This document shows, piece after piece, positions 1 to 11,905 of a DNA stretch of 64,000 bases. Positions within the stretch are counted from its first letter, which is position 1. Each line of letters opens with the position of its first letter. The notes under the pieces are model-generated. The model had not been told where the DNA came from, searched no databases, and saw nothing but the letters and a program-made list of their open reading frames with translations. This DNA comes from Owenia fusiformis (taxonomy: Eukaryota > Annelida > Polychaeta > Sabellida > Oweniidae): positions 25,163,915 to 25,227,914 of the forward strand of contig CAIIXF020000001.1 in NCBI GenBank assembly GCA_903813345.2, read 5' to 3'. Made by a program: the position numbers and the translations under genes.

Positions 1-2098
1 TCCTGGCAGACATCATCACTGCCGCTCAGTGAAAGTTAGCAGACAGGCAATTGCAGGCTTCATAATTCAAAGCGCATTGCATATTCTGTCATCAGGGTGA
101 AACACTGGCTGCTACAGATACTCTGTGGAAAGGTCCTTCCTGCACACATCACAGCGCATGATAAGCCAAATGTTTCACAAGGTGCCCCAGGTCCACTCGG
201 TGTCACAAATTAGAGGCCATTGCTTCTGTCCCCGTGTCATTTCCACCCGCGCCTAAGGGAGGGTCCACTCCCGGCTCCAACCCAGCCTGGCGCATCCGGT
301 GTGGTCCGGCACTAGATGGGGAAACCAACCCAGGTTTCAAATGGCACATGAGCTATGCAGGCTACTTGATTAGAATTTGAGGGGTGAAGTATATGTCTTC
401 ATTCATTTCATTTACATAGCATCGTGATCACCATTCCTGGGGTCCACTCTTACCTCTAGATAGCCTTCTGCACACAAGACAGACGTCCTAGTGGAGGTTG
501 GGACCAGCACAAATTATGTGACCAAGCTCCAAACAACTGTTAGCCAAGGGTTAACACAATCAAGCACTCCAGCAGGAGCTAATGTGATACACAGCTCTAC
601 TGCGATGGCCATGAGTTAGTGCTAGATTTTTACATCTCAGCTTCGCTGGGGTGATCAATCCAAGCGAAATGTATTCCGCAGACACACAATGAAATCAAGA
701 GGGGTGGATCATTGAATGTCTGGTGACATGAGCGCAATACACATGAGACGTTGCGCTTTCCCGAGACAGCTGCTTAAAAAGTCTACTGACTACAAGATAT
801 TACCCTCGCCTCAAAGGAAACTGGACGCTCCTTGTCTGCAACAACTTTACTGGATTGTAGAGCCATTGTGGTTCCTAACATGTTCCAGCTCAGGCAATAT
901 CCTGTTCATTCCAAAAGTGTTCAACCAAAGTGCAGCTCGGGTGATGCAAGCGCACTATAAAAGGCGAATAACTCTTAGCCTGGATATGTGTGAAATGATG
1001 CATGATTTTCTGCACGCAGGCCATCATATTTCGGCATCATTCCACAAGTTTTCAATCTTCCCTGGATACATATCGTAGGATACGTATATCCGCCAGCGTA
1101 AGGTGAAGATATGAAATACGTACACATACATGTAATACAATGCGATGAAGTATGCTTATGGCGCAATCCATTGGCTTACAGACTGCAACAAATAGCAACA
1201 TCTATCGTGATAATCCCCAATTAAAACATCCGAATCACAAGATGTAAGTCATTTCATTAAATAAGATGTACATAGTACATAGGTAAATCATCAGGCATCA
1301 GTTCCCCAGATATATGTACATAGTACAAAATGATCATCTTAGCTGCAGTATACATGTACATGGTACAAAATGCGCACTAAGCTACTATGTACACAGTACA
1401 CAATGGTAAGAATCAGCATATGTAAGTGCGATCCAAATTGACGAATCCTAAGGCTTACCAATAGCCAAAGGAACCGGCTCTTATGCATGTGGCGTGACTA
1501 AAATCACCATGTCACAACCATGGGATAATGCAGTACAATCAAATGCGCATATTTCAGCACAATCAAGCTGCACAATTACAAGAGCGGCACTGTGAAGGCG
1601 CTCGATGCCACCGCTGCCTGACCAATGTAGCACCCCAGGGGCAGTGCGCTCTTTGCTTATAAGTGGTGGTAGCGTAGCAAATAAAATAGCACAACCTACT
1701 CCCGGGGGCGCCACGGGTAATCCCCAAATGACGCTCCCTCACTGAAGCCGCCAAACGGGAAAAAGCAAACAGACTAATTAATTTAATTTTAATATCAAAT
1801 AATAGAACATAACTTTTATTTACTAAAATTACATGGATTTGCTTGATGATAATAAAGAAAACAATATTCCAAGAATTAATATGAAATGTAATACAGATCA
1901 AGGAGAATTACAGATGCGCTAATAGGTGAGAAGGCTGAAGGAGCGCAGATAAATGCAATGTCATGTTGCGACTTCTTAGCCGCTCTCCTGAGGGAGAACT
2001 GGCAGCGCTGCTAGGTTGGTTGATCGCTCCTAGTGCAGCTACATTCCCAACGCTCGGCCGAGCGGGAGGGGGTAGCGCAGAAAGACAGCAACATTCCA
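1..2098. other. 5' flank without a recognised gene
   Basis: I see no supportable gene here. The open frames on either strand lack splice borders or recognisable protein content. The first 700 bases are somewhat richer in GC than the rest of the window. A degenerate tandem repeat lies at about 1262-1410 and is listed separately. An upstream promoter for the candidate exon at 2099 could lie here, but no TATA or other core element is convincing. Confidence 0.5.
1262..1410. repeat. Degenerate short tandem repeat, core ATGTACATAGTACA
   Basis: Four spaced copies of a palindrome-like core (ATGTACATAGTACA or close variants) begin near 1266, 1314, 1354 and 1385. Some of the intervening sequence is also similar. 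It looks like a decayed minisatellite with a unit of roughly 35-48 bp. No function is apparent. Confidence 0.5.
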
Positions 2099-3394
2099 AT
2101 GCCAGCCATGACTTCCAAAATAAAATCAATTAATGTAAATAACAGTGTTCATTTAATAAAAGAATTTGCCACTGCTCATCCTGGGATCCTGCAGGTATTA
2201 AAGTTGAATAAACTGATGAGTTTTTCATTTCGAATTCTTTTCTCTTTTCAATGTGAATTTTAGCATAAAATTACATGAACAAGAATGAAATAAAAGATGA
2301 TGAGCTTACCAAAATACTGATTGATCCAAATAATATCCAAAAAAGGTGATTAAATCCATTAAACGAAGATAAAAATGAGAAAACTAAAACTACATCTTGT
2401 CCCTGCAAAATCCCAGCAGAAGAGACAGATAACTTGATCAGAGCTGTGAACAAGCTAGGAACTGGCAGAATCTCATCAGTGGCTAAATAATCACTGTACA
2501 AAATCAAATGGAGAGTTTTATAGACACAATTACAAGGTGTTAAACAGTGAATCTGCAAACTGACAAAGTATTACACAGTCGCTAAAAATAGATTGTTTTG
2601 ATGTCTGAGAAAAACTCATTAACAATAAGAGGAATATCTTCTCAATAATGATGCATTAAATTATTTAATTACAAATCTAATTAATAAATAAAAATAAAAG
2701 TAACGGCACAAAATATGGTTGGGTCGTTACAAATCCATTTCAGGTTGTGAAAATCAGTCCTTCCCTAATTAATAAACAGCAGCAAATTAAGTAGTTAGGC
2801 TTAGAATTACTTCGCTGGATAGTAATTGATTTCGAGACCTAAGTGAATACTTATTGAAATAAATGCACCCTTGATATATTTGTGTCATGATTTGCAGAAT
2901 AAAATGATAGCATATAATAGCCGGTAATAAATTGGGTCGAGGAAATTATTCATTTTTAAATTGTCTTTCTCTGGGGGTGGAATAGGTAATTTTGTTGTGA
3001 AACACTCTTATCGTTCACGCAACTTACTTCATTACTTAATATCTTACTCAATGTAAGGACACTCAATCAAGTAGATGTTGACACATGTTCAATACATTGA
3101 CACGGACAACGATCATCCCCGAGAAATGTATTATTTTGGATGTTCCACGTTCAGATGATGACTCGAACGTTCAAGAAGAAATTGCACCATAAGCAGGACA
3201 AGCGTATGACGGAGAGCAACTCCGGGATTTTTACAAGATCGGGACTATTGGGGAAAATTCTGGGACGACAGTCAGTGGGAAACATGGAAAAGGAGCGAGT
3301 TGTAGTTAAAACAATGGATATTTCTTTGTCACCTGGTGATGAAACTGTTGGCGAAATCTGTCGGATTGAAGAAAGTCCACTCAGGATTCTGAGG
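2099..3394 (+). CDS. Candidate two-exon gene fragment, unknown product
   Basis: The first candidate exon, 2099-2194, starts at an ATG, encodes 32 residues and ends exactly at CAG|GTATTA. The second, 3155-3394, follows an acceptor (ACGTTCAG), stays in phase 0, encodes 80 residues and ends at AGG|GTAAGG. The joined peptide is basic (KKKLHHKQDKR near the start of exon 2), then more acidic, and resembles no family I know. No third exon in phase was found. An open frame at 4047-4427 (starting MPPAPVVSK at its first ATG) reads like coding sequence but its possible acceptors are in the wrong phase for a direct join. The minus strand of exon 2 is also open, which weakens the case. This is inference from splice phase only. 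Confidence 0.3.
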
Positions 3395-3521
3395 GTAAGG
3401 TCAATGTTATACAATATTGTGTGCAAAAAGGCATTTGCAAAATTGGTGACGCTAGTTTTATCTCTGTTTAGATTTTTGATATCGGTTGACGAAAAAGTCA
3501 AAGTGTTTTAAATTGTAGAAG

Positions 3522-3550
3522 TACGTAAATAAATTCACGTTATTTACGTA
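3522..3550. repeat. Small hairpin
   Basis: TACGTAAATAA and its reverse complement TTATTTACGTA are separated by 7 bases. It lies about 130 bp after the possible donor at 3394. It could be a remnant of a very small inverted-repeat element. Confidence 0.5.
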
Positions 3551-4046
3551 ATTGTTTATTTCATCATGATACATCCATGGAAACCTTGGAATGACAATGT
3601 ATGGCACAATATAAGATATCATTAAACAGAAATATTATCATTCATGTTTGTTGTCAAAGAAAATACATGCCCAGTGGATCAAAAATGAACGCTTATTACA
3701 CCTGTAATTACAAATGTAGGCTTACATGAAAAAATGCCTTATGATTTATATGAATAAAACATAGTCCACTGGTCCTAGAACCATGATTGTAAGTACTACA
3801 TCGTTTCTTAGCCGATGATAAGTCATATTTGATTTAACTTACTATTTGAAAGAATTCATCATTAATGAGAAGTACTGTTCATATTTGACATATTGATATT
3901 ACCGTTATTGAACACTCTGGGGTTTACAAAGCTCTCCAACATGCGAGTATAAGTTATTTCCGTTTTATCAGAACTGCTTGTTTACCCTGATTTGCTAATT
4001 TAAGAAATCTGCAACACCAGATATATCAAGCAAATCATCTCATTTG

Positions 4047-4427
4047 GTCTTAATATATATTTCTAGTAAAATTAATCGACTGCCGCCCATTTTTGTCAAA
4101 ATATTCATTAAACCCGACAAAGTAGTTATGCCCCCTGCACCAGTTGTATCGAAACGTGCTCGATCTCTTCTCCATACATACGTGAAGGTGACATCTAGGA
4201 CATCTCCTACATCAAATGATCTTCACTTTAAATCACGCACTGAAGACAATTCAACATCGTACTTTCAAAACAAATTACAGAAAGTTGCTCTTGAAAATGA
4301 TTGCATTAATAAGCAGATTATACAGAAACTCTGTAATGTAGAAATTCAAATCCATGGATTTAGTAATGTCATAGTAAGAGAACATTATTTAATGAACCTC
4401 CTTATGCAATGGAGTGTTTATGTCTAA
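4047..4427 (+). CDS. Open frame, possible terminal exon, unknown product
   Basis: An open frame runs from about 3999 to a TAA at 4425-4427. Possible acceptors are at 4020 (CACCAG) and 4072 (TTCTAG). The internal ATG at 4129 would give about 99 residues (starts MPPAPVVSKRARSLLHTYVK). The composition is plausible for protein, but no domain is recognised and no donor upstream matches its phase. Sequence just downstream, from about 4490, is homologous to the 5' flank of the TRPA1 first exon, so this frame borders the oldest copy of that duplicated block. Confidence 0.22.
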   Translation, partial: VLIYISSKINRLPPIFVKIFIKPDKVVMPPAPVVSKRARSLLHTYVKVTSRTSPTSNDLHFKSRTEDNSTSYFQNKLQKVALENDCINKQIIQKLCNVEIQIHGFSNVIVREHYLMNLLMQWSVYV

Positions 4428-4499
4428 TACTAGAATATTTACATGATGAAACGGCTTTTAAAGCCTATTATGCTTTGTTAACAATACCAAGCGGGATGA

Positions 4500-4775
4500 T
4501 GATGGATTGCAAACAATTAGAAAACATTAATTGCAATGTTATTAACCGACTTATGAGGTTAAATATTTATAGAAAGCTTTTCGAAAGGTGAGGCCTTGTC
4601 AAATGATCATCGATAAATCTCATGATGGACAAATTACTTCCTGAAATAAAATCTAAAATGCCTCCCGAATCAAAGAGAGCACTAAGTATTGAATGAAAAC
4701 ACGATCTTCGATCCATCAAAGTGGCTTTACTAACAATCATACGTAAAATGAATATGGTTAGAAAATTATTTATTC
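4500..4775 (+). pseudogene. Broken copy 1 of the TRPA1 first exon plus 5' flank
   Basis: The ATG at 4658-4660 is preceded by the same 17 bases (CTGAAATAAAATCTAAA) found before copy 2 at 6671. The reading MPPESKRALSIE aligns with the start of the exon at 17425, then meets TGA at 4694-4696. After the stop, the RSIKVALL stretch still matches the same place in copies 2 and 3. Similarity fades by about 4775 and no donor is left. The 150 or so bases upstream also align with the flanks of copies 2 and 3 (for example AGAAAGCTTTTC at about 4571 and 17325). This is a dead duplicate of the exon and its upstream region. Confidence 0.7.
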
Positions 4776-6500
4776 TATAGGTAATACCGGTTTATCTTCG
4801 TATTGGCTAAAGGTTGAGGGTAATACGCTTTGCAAAATCATTGAAATTTAAGACGAAATGCGTGAACATAGAATGAAATATTTGTTTTATTGCTTTCATT
4901 CTTTTTTATCAGAATCCATGATTGGACAAAATATCTTAATATCAATTCGGAAAATGAGGCCAGTGTGATAGTTGAATCTTAATCAAGACACATGGGAATT
5001 CGAAATTGATTCTACAATTGCAATTGTGTAATAACAAGAAAATTCACTCATTGGATTTCATATTTGAGTAGTTAACAGCCTATAATTCATTCATACAATA
5101 AACACGAAGAAATTGTACCAACATATCAATACTAATTTTGATTGATATGATCAATAGAGGCCTAAAATTGGTAATGTTGATGACAACATAACTTATTTTA
5201 TAACGATTCAAATTGTTCCATAACATGCATAAATGTAGGTTAATTTATGTCCATATTGTCAATATCCCATGCTTTCATGGATGTGGATTGTGATAGTGAT
5301 TCTTGAATGGTTGACGACATTCTGATACTCATAGCATCTTTCTGTTTCACTTGAAACATGCTCAGGGCTGAGAAGAAATGAGATGTCAAGGTTTATCAAG
5401 ATGGGTTGAGGAATCTAATAAGACATTTTTTGGATATTGGGGTTTTGTTCTCTTTATGGCTGGTTGTTTCTTTTATTAAGCGTTTTATGATTCTATTTGG
5501 TATTTCCCTGTAATTGACAGCAAGAAACAAAGGAAGGAATATGTTTGGGGTATACTTGACAGTATATGCCCGGCAGTTACTGTTTTGCTTGGCCAAGTCT
5601 CTAAGTTGGGGAAATTGAAGGAAATCAGCTTTGAAAAGAGTAATAATTGAACAAGAGGCATTTATACACAGTCACAACTAAGCCACAATTTAACTTGGTA
5701 TGTCGAATCATGTTACCGGGCAGAAATGACGCCCCGTAATAATAAGTTGCGAGTGAGGCACCGGTGATGCCCAGTCGAGTGAGTTTTGAACAATCTGGAA
5801 TACGTGAAAAGAGCAACGATATGGGCAAACTAAGTAACATATTAAAACTGAAGCAATATTTCAAGAATTATTGTTCATAAGAAACATGCGTTCTTACGCT
5901 CATTTTTGGAATTTCTGGACTGAAGCATTTTGTTTGAATTCGCTTATTGATAAAGAATAAATGTTTATAGCTCACACATTCATATACATTAATATACTTA
6001 AAGCACTTTGAGATTTACAAACTCAACATACAGCAGCTGTTCACTTGTTTTAGTTTTATTTTGACTTACCTGATATTTAAGAGCTCGTAAAATATGTGAA
6101 CAAATATTGAGCACGTATTTTATTAATTCACATTATAATTAGATGTGAAGTATCTAAGATCATTAAAGGTGGCAAAGTAATAAATGCTTGGGGGTCTCAG
6201 ATTGAACGAAACGTGCTTTATCTCTTTCACACAAACGAGCATAATTTCAAGAAGGTGGCATTCTCAAGTTATGAATGCATGCTCCGATCATTAGAAATCC
6301 CCATTCCACTCAGTACTTCCGTCACCCTTTACAGAAAGTGGCGCAACTTTTGCAAAATTGCATCAATATGGAGAATGTCGGATGTTTGCAAATGACTAAA
6401 AATGTACATGCTTAAAATCATTGGTTGCTGAGACATAAAACTAGGCTACATAATTATAAATAGAGGCCGTGAAAGCCAACCTGTACCTAAAGGAACAATA
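4776..6500. other. Stretch between copies 1 and 2 of the exon, nothing recognised
   Basis: AT-rich sequence. The open frames at 5396-5596, 5625-5864 and 6213-6395 show no family resemblance, no convincing splice borders and no conserved counterpart elsewhere in the window. No ankyrin or channel exon was found here. Confidence 0.5.
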
Positions 6501-7124
6501 CGATACTTTGCTAACAATAACTAATAAAGATAATTATGGCAAATGGAAAAGGACTAATGTTACTCTGACCTGTTAATAATGTCATAGGATGTGGAGCTTT
6601 TCAATAGATGGGGTATATGGTAGATGACATAAAAGAATTATACCAGAGATTTGAGGTGGATACACTAATTCTGAAATAAAATCTAAAATGCCTAAATAAT
6701 AATGAGAGAAATCTGCAAAGAAGAAAAGCAAGAACTTCAATCAATCAAAGTAGCCTTACTACAACCAGACCTCAAACTAAATGCATGTGGAAGTATGGAA
6801 AACATTAATAATAGCATTTCAAGAACTGATATAAACATTGCTCTTGACATTAAGGATTCAACAGACAGGTATGACACTGCACAAAATATTAAATGTAATC
6901 CGTTTAGTTTGGCAAAACACCATTTGCGAAAGAACGCCGAAAGACATAAAAACAGAGCAGAGGAAAGAAAAGAGCAGACTCGAAAGCATGTTCAAGAGGA
7001 TGTGGACAGATATAAAGTTAAGATTGCTGAAAAGAGTGAACAGAACAAGGGAAAATTACGACATTTCCATGACAGGATTGTTGGCAAGGGAACGTGGGTG
7101 GAGGACGGTGGAATATTTTTTCAA
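6500..7124 (+). CDS. Copy 2 of the TRPA1 first exon, possible alternative first exon
   Basis: The coding part is 6702-7124 (141 codons), the same length as the exon at 17425-17847. It is clearly homologous over its whole length: SIKVALLQ, CGSMENIN, EERK, RKHVQ, KIAEKSEQ, HDRIVG and a terminal FFQ. The donor CAA|GTAGGA at 7125 is the same as in copy 3 and in the same phase. The ancestral ATG at 6688 is followed within three codons by TAA, but a second ATG 14 bases on, in a different frame, opens the intact exon. If transcribed, it could splice to the exon at 18796 and give a TRPA1 with an alternative N terminus. It could equally be the remnant of a lost neighbouring TRPA1. About 200 bp of upstream sequence is shared with the other copies. 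Confidence 0.6.
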
Positions 7125-7195
7125 GTAGGAATTCTTAATTACCTTTTCATAAATGTCAATAATGACAATCTTTTAATTCTTTAAATACATACCAG

Positions 7196-7320
7196 GGGCG
7201 TAGCCAGCTTTTAGTCGGGGGGGGGGGGGGGTACGATCGTCAAAAAATATCGATTTACAGTCAGGGGGGAGTGCGACCGTGGCATAAGCGAGCAAAAAAA
7301 GATTTGTTTTGAATTTGACT
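7196..7320. repeat. G-rich dispersed repeat fragment
   Basis: A run of about 13 G near 7219 is followed by GTGCGACCGTGGCATAAGCG and GATTTGTTTTGAATTT. The same arrangement recurs near 39277-39350 (GTGATCGTGGCGTAAGC, then GATTTGTTTTGAATTT). It is a dispersed repeat of unknown class. Confidence 0.6.
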
Positions 7321-7326
7321 ACACCT

Positions 7327-7504
7327 ATGCATAGTACCCCCATAAATGTGAGGTTGATTTTTCAAATCACCCCCACAGCTACTTGTGTATTGAAAACTTG
7401 GGGTTGTAAAACATTGTCAGTAGTTGATACAAAGCTGAATTTTATCTAAATAACCATAAAATCAAGCTTATTTTCAACCTCACATTTATGGGGGTACTAT
7501 GCAT
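7327..7504. mobile_element. Small inverted-repeat element (MITE-like)
   Basis: Arms of 31 bp, 7327-7357 and 7474-7504, are reverse complements (outer bases ATGCATAGTACCCCCATAAA). The 116-bp interior has no open frame. It may lie within or beside the G-rich repeat. No clear target-site duplication was found. Confidence 0.65.
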
Positions 7505-7591
7505 ACGGACTTCAAAAACATGGCTGATTATATCCTTGGCCGGGGGTGATGCGTTTACGCTCCATTAATCAATAGTTTGCAGAGTTAATTA

Positions 7592-7930
7592 ATTCTTTAA
7601 TTTATGTTTATTTTGTAAAATAAGTATGCAGATGTCATCCCCGTTTACAATACTTTGCCATGACCGTTTAATAATGTATGGATATAAAAATATTTTTGAT
7701 TCTTTAATTTATATTTATTTTGTAAAATAAGTATTGAGATGCCATCCCCGTTTACAATACTTTGACATGACCGTTTAATAATGCACGGATATAAACATAT
7801 TTTTTTGATTCTTTAATTTATATTTATGTTGTAAAATAAGAATGCAGGTGTCATCCCCGTTTACACGGTTGGCCAAAACATCAATACTTTGCTGTGACCG
7901 TTTAATAATGCAAGGATATAAAAATGTTTT
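7592..7930. repeat. Three-unit tandem repeat, period about 108 bp
   Basis: Units begin at 7592, 7699 and 7808, each with ATTCTTTAATTTA, then CATCCCCGTTTACA, then TGACCGTTTAATAATG. The third carries an extra segment of about 18 bases (ACGGTTGGCCAAAACATC). The units differ by scattered substitutions. Confidence 0.85.
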
Positions 7931-8050
7931 TGAGATAAAGCAGCCAATTATATAATTTAACATTTCAATTGTACAAGGAGTCTAGTTTTGCGTCCCATAT
8001 TGGAACCAGATAAATGTCTTAAAGTATATGATGGAGACATTACGTAAGCT

Positions 8051-8111
8051 GCTTACACTATTGTGATTTATTATTATATTATATTAAAATATAAATCACA
8101 ATAGTGTAAGC
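8051..8111. mobile_element. 61-bp near-perfect hairpin
   Basis: The arms 8051-8071 and 8091-8111 (GCTTACACTATTGTGATTTA and its complement) surround 19 bases of AT-rich loop. It is probably the terminal remnant of a small DNA transposon. Confidence 0.7.
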
Positions 8112-9106
8112 ATAAAGAACGGTACTAACTAGGACCGATCTGGCTAGTTTTTTTTATCAGGAAACATTAACCAAGTACCAACTTTTAGTCCTGAAAATCG
8201 TTACAAAGTTAAGTTTTTAAGTTGTTGTTTAAATCTAGCACTTTGCAAATCTTTCACAGACAGGTTTTCTCTGACCACTTTTCTTATGATGTTGAATCAG
8301 TTTTTCTGTATCCCAATTACTTATTTGTCTAGTATTCTACTTTCGTCTGATAATATTTTTCAATTATTCTGAGCAACCTGCCATGTTTGTATGTATATCA
8401 CTGGCAAAATGTTTGAGATGTCAAACGGATTATGTATTTGAGGCATGACTAATAACAGCGTAAATCAAAACTTTCTTCAAATATTATTTTGTAACTGTTG
8501 TTAAAGTACTGAGAAATATGAAACTCATCTTCGATTAGGATTCATATTCAATTTTGATTTCTTGAACTGTTGGTGAAAATATTTTATTTTGTAAACAAAC
8601 CACTAATTATTGTTGATCTTTGTAAACATTTCAATCAGAATTAAACCATGTGACTGGAGATATCCAATCACAGCGCCGTTCCAGAAATCGTCCAATTCTC
8701 GATATTCTGGGATTATGGCGCATAATATTATACGCGCATTTCCGGAAGTGAATTGGATTTTATCAGCTATGGATGAATCCGGAAGTAGACGCATCCAAAA
8801 TTCATTGAATATAATTAAATGACAGCATGTTTGAGAGCGTTGTCATTCGACTTGGAATGGAGCTATCTTTGGTTTGGAAACAAGTTATTGGATCTCAAAC
8901 GGTATTTAAGGTAGAACAAAGTCGTTGAATAGAGGCATTTTTGCCGACAAAGAAATTGCTAATTTCCAAGTCTATTGACTTGTTAATGAATCTTCTTGGT
9001 TCCATAGATCGCAAGAGCGTCTAAAACTCCGTGTGGTGTGTTAATTTTATGTCAATTAGTGATGAAAATATAGTAAAATACACACTTAGTTCTTTGAAGC
9101 TATCGG

Positions 9107-9220
9107 CTACCGGATTAACCTCCTATTTTATGGGCAACTCATTTTAATATGAATGGAATAGTGGCAGGTACTATTTATATATACATGAGTTGGTCATAGA
9201 ATAGTAAGTTAATCCGGTAG
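9107..9220. mobile_element. Small inverted-repeat element (MITE-like)
   Basis: The outer ends CTACCGGATTAAC and GTTAATCCGGTAG are reverse complements. The similarity continues inward to GGGCAACTCA / TGAGTTGGTC. About 114 bp, no coding capacity. Confidence 0.65.
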
Positions 9221-9480
9221 CTGCTTGCCGTTAGTTGCATTCGCGAATACAAGCTAACTCATGTAATTTGGTCAAAAAGTGTTTTTCTGTACAAAGTTCC
9301 TTTCCAAATATAATGTGCGGTGGTTACAATTCACTGTGTTAGCACTTGGTTGGTTGTTAGTCCTTTTATTTGATATCATAATGCTAATATTCGGTTTATT
9401 TCATTATTTATTTATTAAAATATTTTATTTTAGTGTCACTAGTGTTAAAAGTATACATAAAATGTCAAATACAAACTTAA

Positions 9481-10268
9481 CCCTACTATCACACCAAACT
9501 AGTTCTCACTACGTTCTCGAAAACGGGCTTCAACTGTGTACGAACGGACTGGACCTACTAAGAACCGTTTGGGATCTATTTACAAACTTCATCGAACGTA
9601 CTCGAACGGGTAGGTCCTCTAGAACTTAGACAATGCTCAAAATGTTCTCGTGGTCGTCACGTTCTACAATAAGAACGAGTGACAACGTACTAACGACGTG
9701 CTGGACGTACTACGAACGGAACCGTCGTACTTCAATCCTACTAGGGACGTTTTAACAACGAGTTGAACTGTCTGAGGACGTGTTGAGAACGATGTAGAAC
9801 TAATTGCAAACGGGTTTAAACTGATTAAGAACGTATTTAACACTGCTTATTAACGAGTTAGCAAAAATATAGCTATCACACCAAACAAGTTGCCACTGCG
9901 TTCTTCAAAACTGGTTTTAAACTGTGTGCGAACGGAATGAACGTAGCTGCAACTTTCTAAGGTCTATTTACGAACTTTATGAACGTTCTCAGACGGGAAT
10001 GTGATTTTAGAATTTTGAATCGAAATTCGTTCTGTAATCAGGTCATGTTGACCTTCTAGACTAAGGGACGCGTTCTACGACGTTGCACACCGACGTGGTG
10101 CGACCTGAACGAACTGAGAACGAGATGGACGTATTGGAGACTGTTTAAGAACGAAGAAGCTAATTATTTCAGACATATTTCCCGACCACAGCCAGATTGA
10201 GCCCGTTTTACGACGTTTTCGTAGGACTGGCAAGAACGGGTAAGAACTAGTTTGGTGTGATAGGGGGG
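9481..10268 (+). mobile_element. CCC-ended inverted-repeat element, copy A
   Basis: Starts TTAA|CCCTACTATCACACC and ends GGTGTGATAGGGGGG|TTAG. The terminal repeat covers about 30 bp, including ACTAGTTCTCAC. The interior is rich in the motif GAACGT or ACGTTC in both orientations, and its open frames are therefore not taken as genes. The ends and the left TTAA resemble piggyBac-type miniature elements, but the right flank is TTAG, so the class is tentative. Copies B, C and D lie at 32814, 41960 and 42704. Confidence 0.75.
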
Positions 10269-10627
10269 TTAGTAAACTAAAACACTACCAGCCGGTGTCG
10301 GCTTAGGTCATTCTACATTCACAATGTTTGTGAAATAAATAAACTGATGTATCATTATTGCACTGTTCAATATATTATTTCAAAATAACAAAAATGTAAG
10401 TTAAGCATTTTAGACTGACTAGAGTATTATTATTTTGGTTTTTAGCACCTATCAATATTAAATTTCCTTTTATGCCACATTTTAGATAAAGTTGAAGCCA
10501 ATAAGTTTTGGATGTTTTAAGCACGAATAAGGCTGATCAGTGTACCCAGATCATCGGAATTGAGTTGAAATCAATATGGGGAGGGGGGGGGGGGGCTGTC
10601 ATTCAGGGCAAATGTTATATATGATAA

Positions 10628-10704
10628 CCTACCATCTCAAAGCCCAATTTTCTTTCAAGTATGAATTATCTGTTCAAAATTGTATTTTGATATCATAATG
10701 ACCC
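10628..10704 (+). repeat. Single left unit of the 75-bp satellite
   Basis: This unit (ACCATCTCAAAGCCC to TTGATATCATAATGACC) is in the same orientation as the six-unit array at 16015-16400. The two are separated by the element 10708-16013, which indicates that the element inserted into the array. Confidence 0.75.
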
Positions 10705-11754
10705 TTATAGTCTAGTAGGAAGGTATGGTTCCCATGCACCCGAAAGATGTATTTTTTAATGTACATTTTTGTAATCCTAAAGGTCCTTACTAAAGATTTT
10801 TGCATGTTCCCAGAATGAAATATTGTCCCATGGTACTCATTGGCGGCCATCTTGTCGGCCATCTTGAATTTTTGAAAGAGTTGATGTTAATCATCTCAAA
10901 GTATAATAACTTCCACAGTTTTGAGAATTGAAAGCTGTAAGTGGTACCAAAATGAAGCTATTATAGTATCCTATATTATCAGATGCAATAATTATGCAAA
11001 TTGTCTGATTTGCATAAAATGTGACATCATCAATCATAATTCTTGCCTCTTTACAACGCTATCGCATTATACCTTTCTGCCTGAGTGATCAGTCTTAGTC
11101 ATTCATGAACATTAATGAGTTTAAATATATAGGTACATTAATTTTGAACATATTTGCAATCGAAAGTTTTGGAAAAACATTGTCAGACACATGATTATGT
11201 TACTGAAAAGGGGCGTGGCACTTCTTGTGAAAGAATTGATGTTAATCATTTCAAAGTACAATAACTTCCATAGTTTTGAGAGTTGAAAGCTGCAAGTGGT
11301 ACCAAACTGAAGGTATCACAATGTCTAACATTATAAGATACAAAAATTATGTAAATCACCGTATTTGCATGAAATATGACATTATCAATCATTATTTTTG
11401 CCCCTTTTCAACGGTAATACATATTGCATTTTCCTCTGAGTGACCAGTCTTGGTCTCTCATGAATATAAAAGATATTAAATGTATACATTCATTTTGAAC
11501 ATATTTGCAATTGAAAGCTTGAATATATTTGCATTGAAAGTTGTCAGAAATCAAGGTATGACCTTTCAAATGATTATTGTTCTGAAAAGGGGCGTGAAAA
11601 TCCGTAATGTTATTATATAGTTGATGTATCATCTGTAAAATACCCAGGGGTTCACTGAATACACAATTCTGTAGTTGTCCTAGGCTGAGCCCTAAGATAT
11701 CATTATGTTCCCATAATCATTATGTTCCCATACCAATCTGTCAAATTTCAATGT

Positions 11755-11905
11755 GTTCACATACCAACCAAAATATCGCCCAAAAGCCATACCAAATATC
11801 CAAATATAAGACCAATGCTATACCAAATGTCCAAATATAGGACTAATGCCATACCAAATATCCCCAAAATATAAGACCATTGGAATGCAAAATGTCTAAA
11901 GCCCC
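11755..11905. repeat. Degenerate short tandem repeat, ATACCAAATNTCC
   Basis: About four units of roughly 35 bases with the shared core CATACCAAATATCC and AATATAAGACCAATG lie between the left arm of the foldback element and the retrotransposon remnant. An open frame on the minus strand across them is repetitive and not taken as a gene. Confidence 0.55.

Larger units (their letters stand above)
7125..9480. other. Repeat-rich stretch downstream of exon copy 2
   Basis: No TRPA1 exon follows copy 2 here. The stretch holds poly-G tracts, a small inverted repeat, a three-unit tandem repeat and two hairpin elements, listed separately. The open frames at 8603-8822 lie on both strands of the same sequence and show no known domain. 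Confidence 0.6.

Noticed and set aside
716-1166. Open frames on both strands near 0.7-1.2 kb
   Set aside because: They overlap in opposite directions, have no recognisable protein content, and lack splice support.
1481-1901. Minus-strand frames at 1481-1901
   Set aside because: Hydrophobic low-complexity translations of AT-rich sequence; no domain and no conserved counterpart.
7200-7930. CRISPR-like array at the three-unit repeat
   Set aside because: The units are about 108 bp, degenerate, few and without spacer structure, and the genome is animal.
8603-8822. Frames on both strands at 8.6-8.8 kb
   Set aside because: The same segment is open in both directions and neither translation resembles a protein family.
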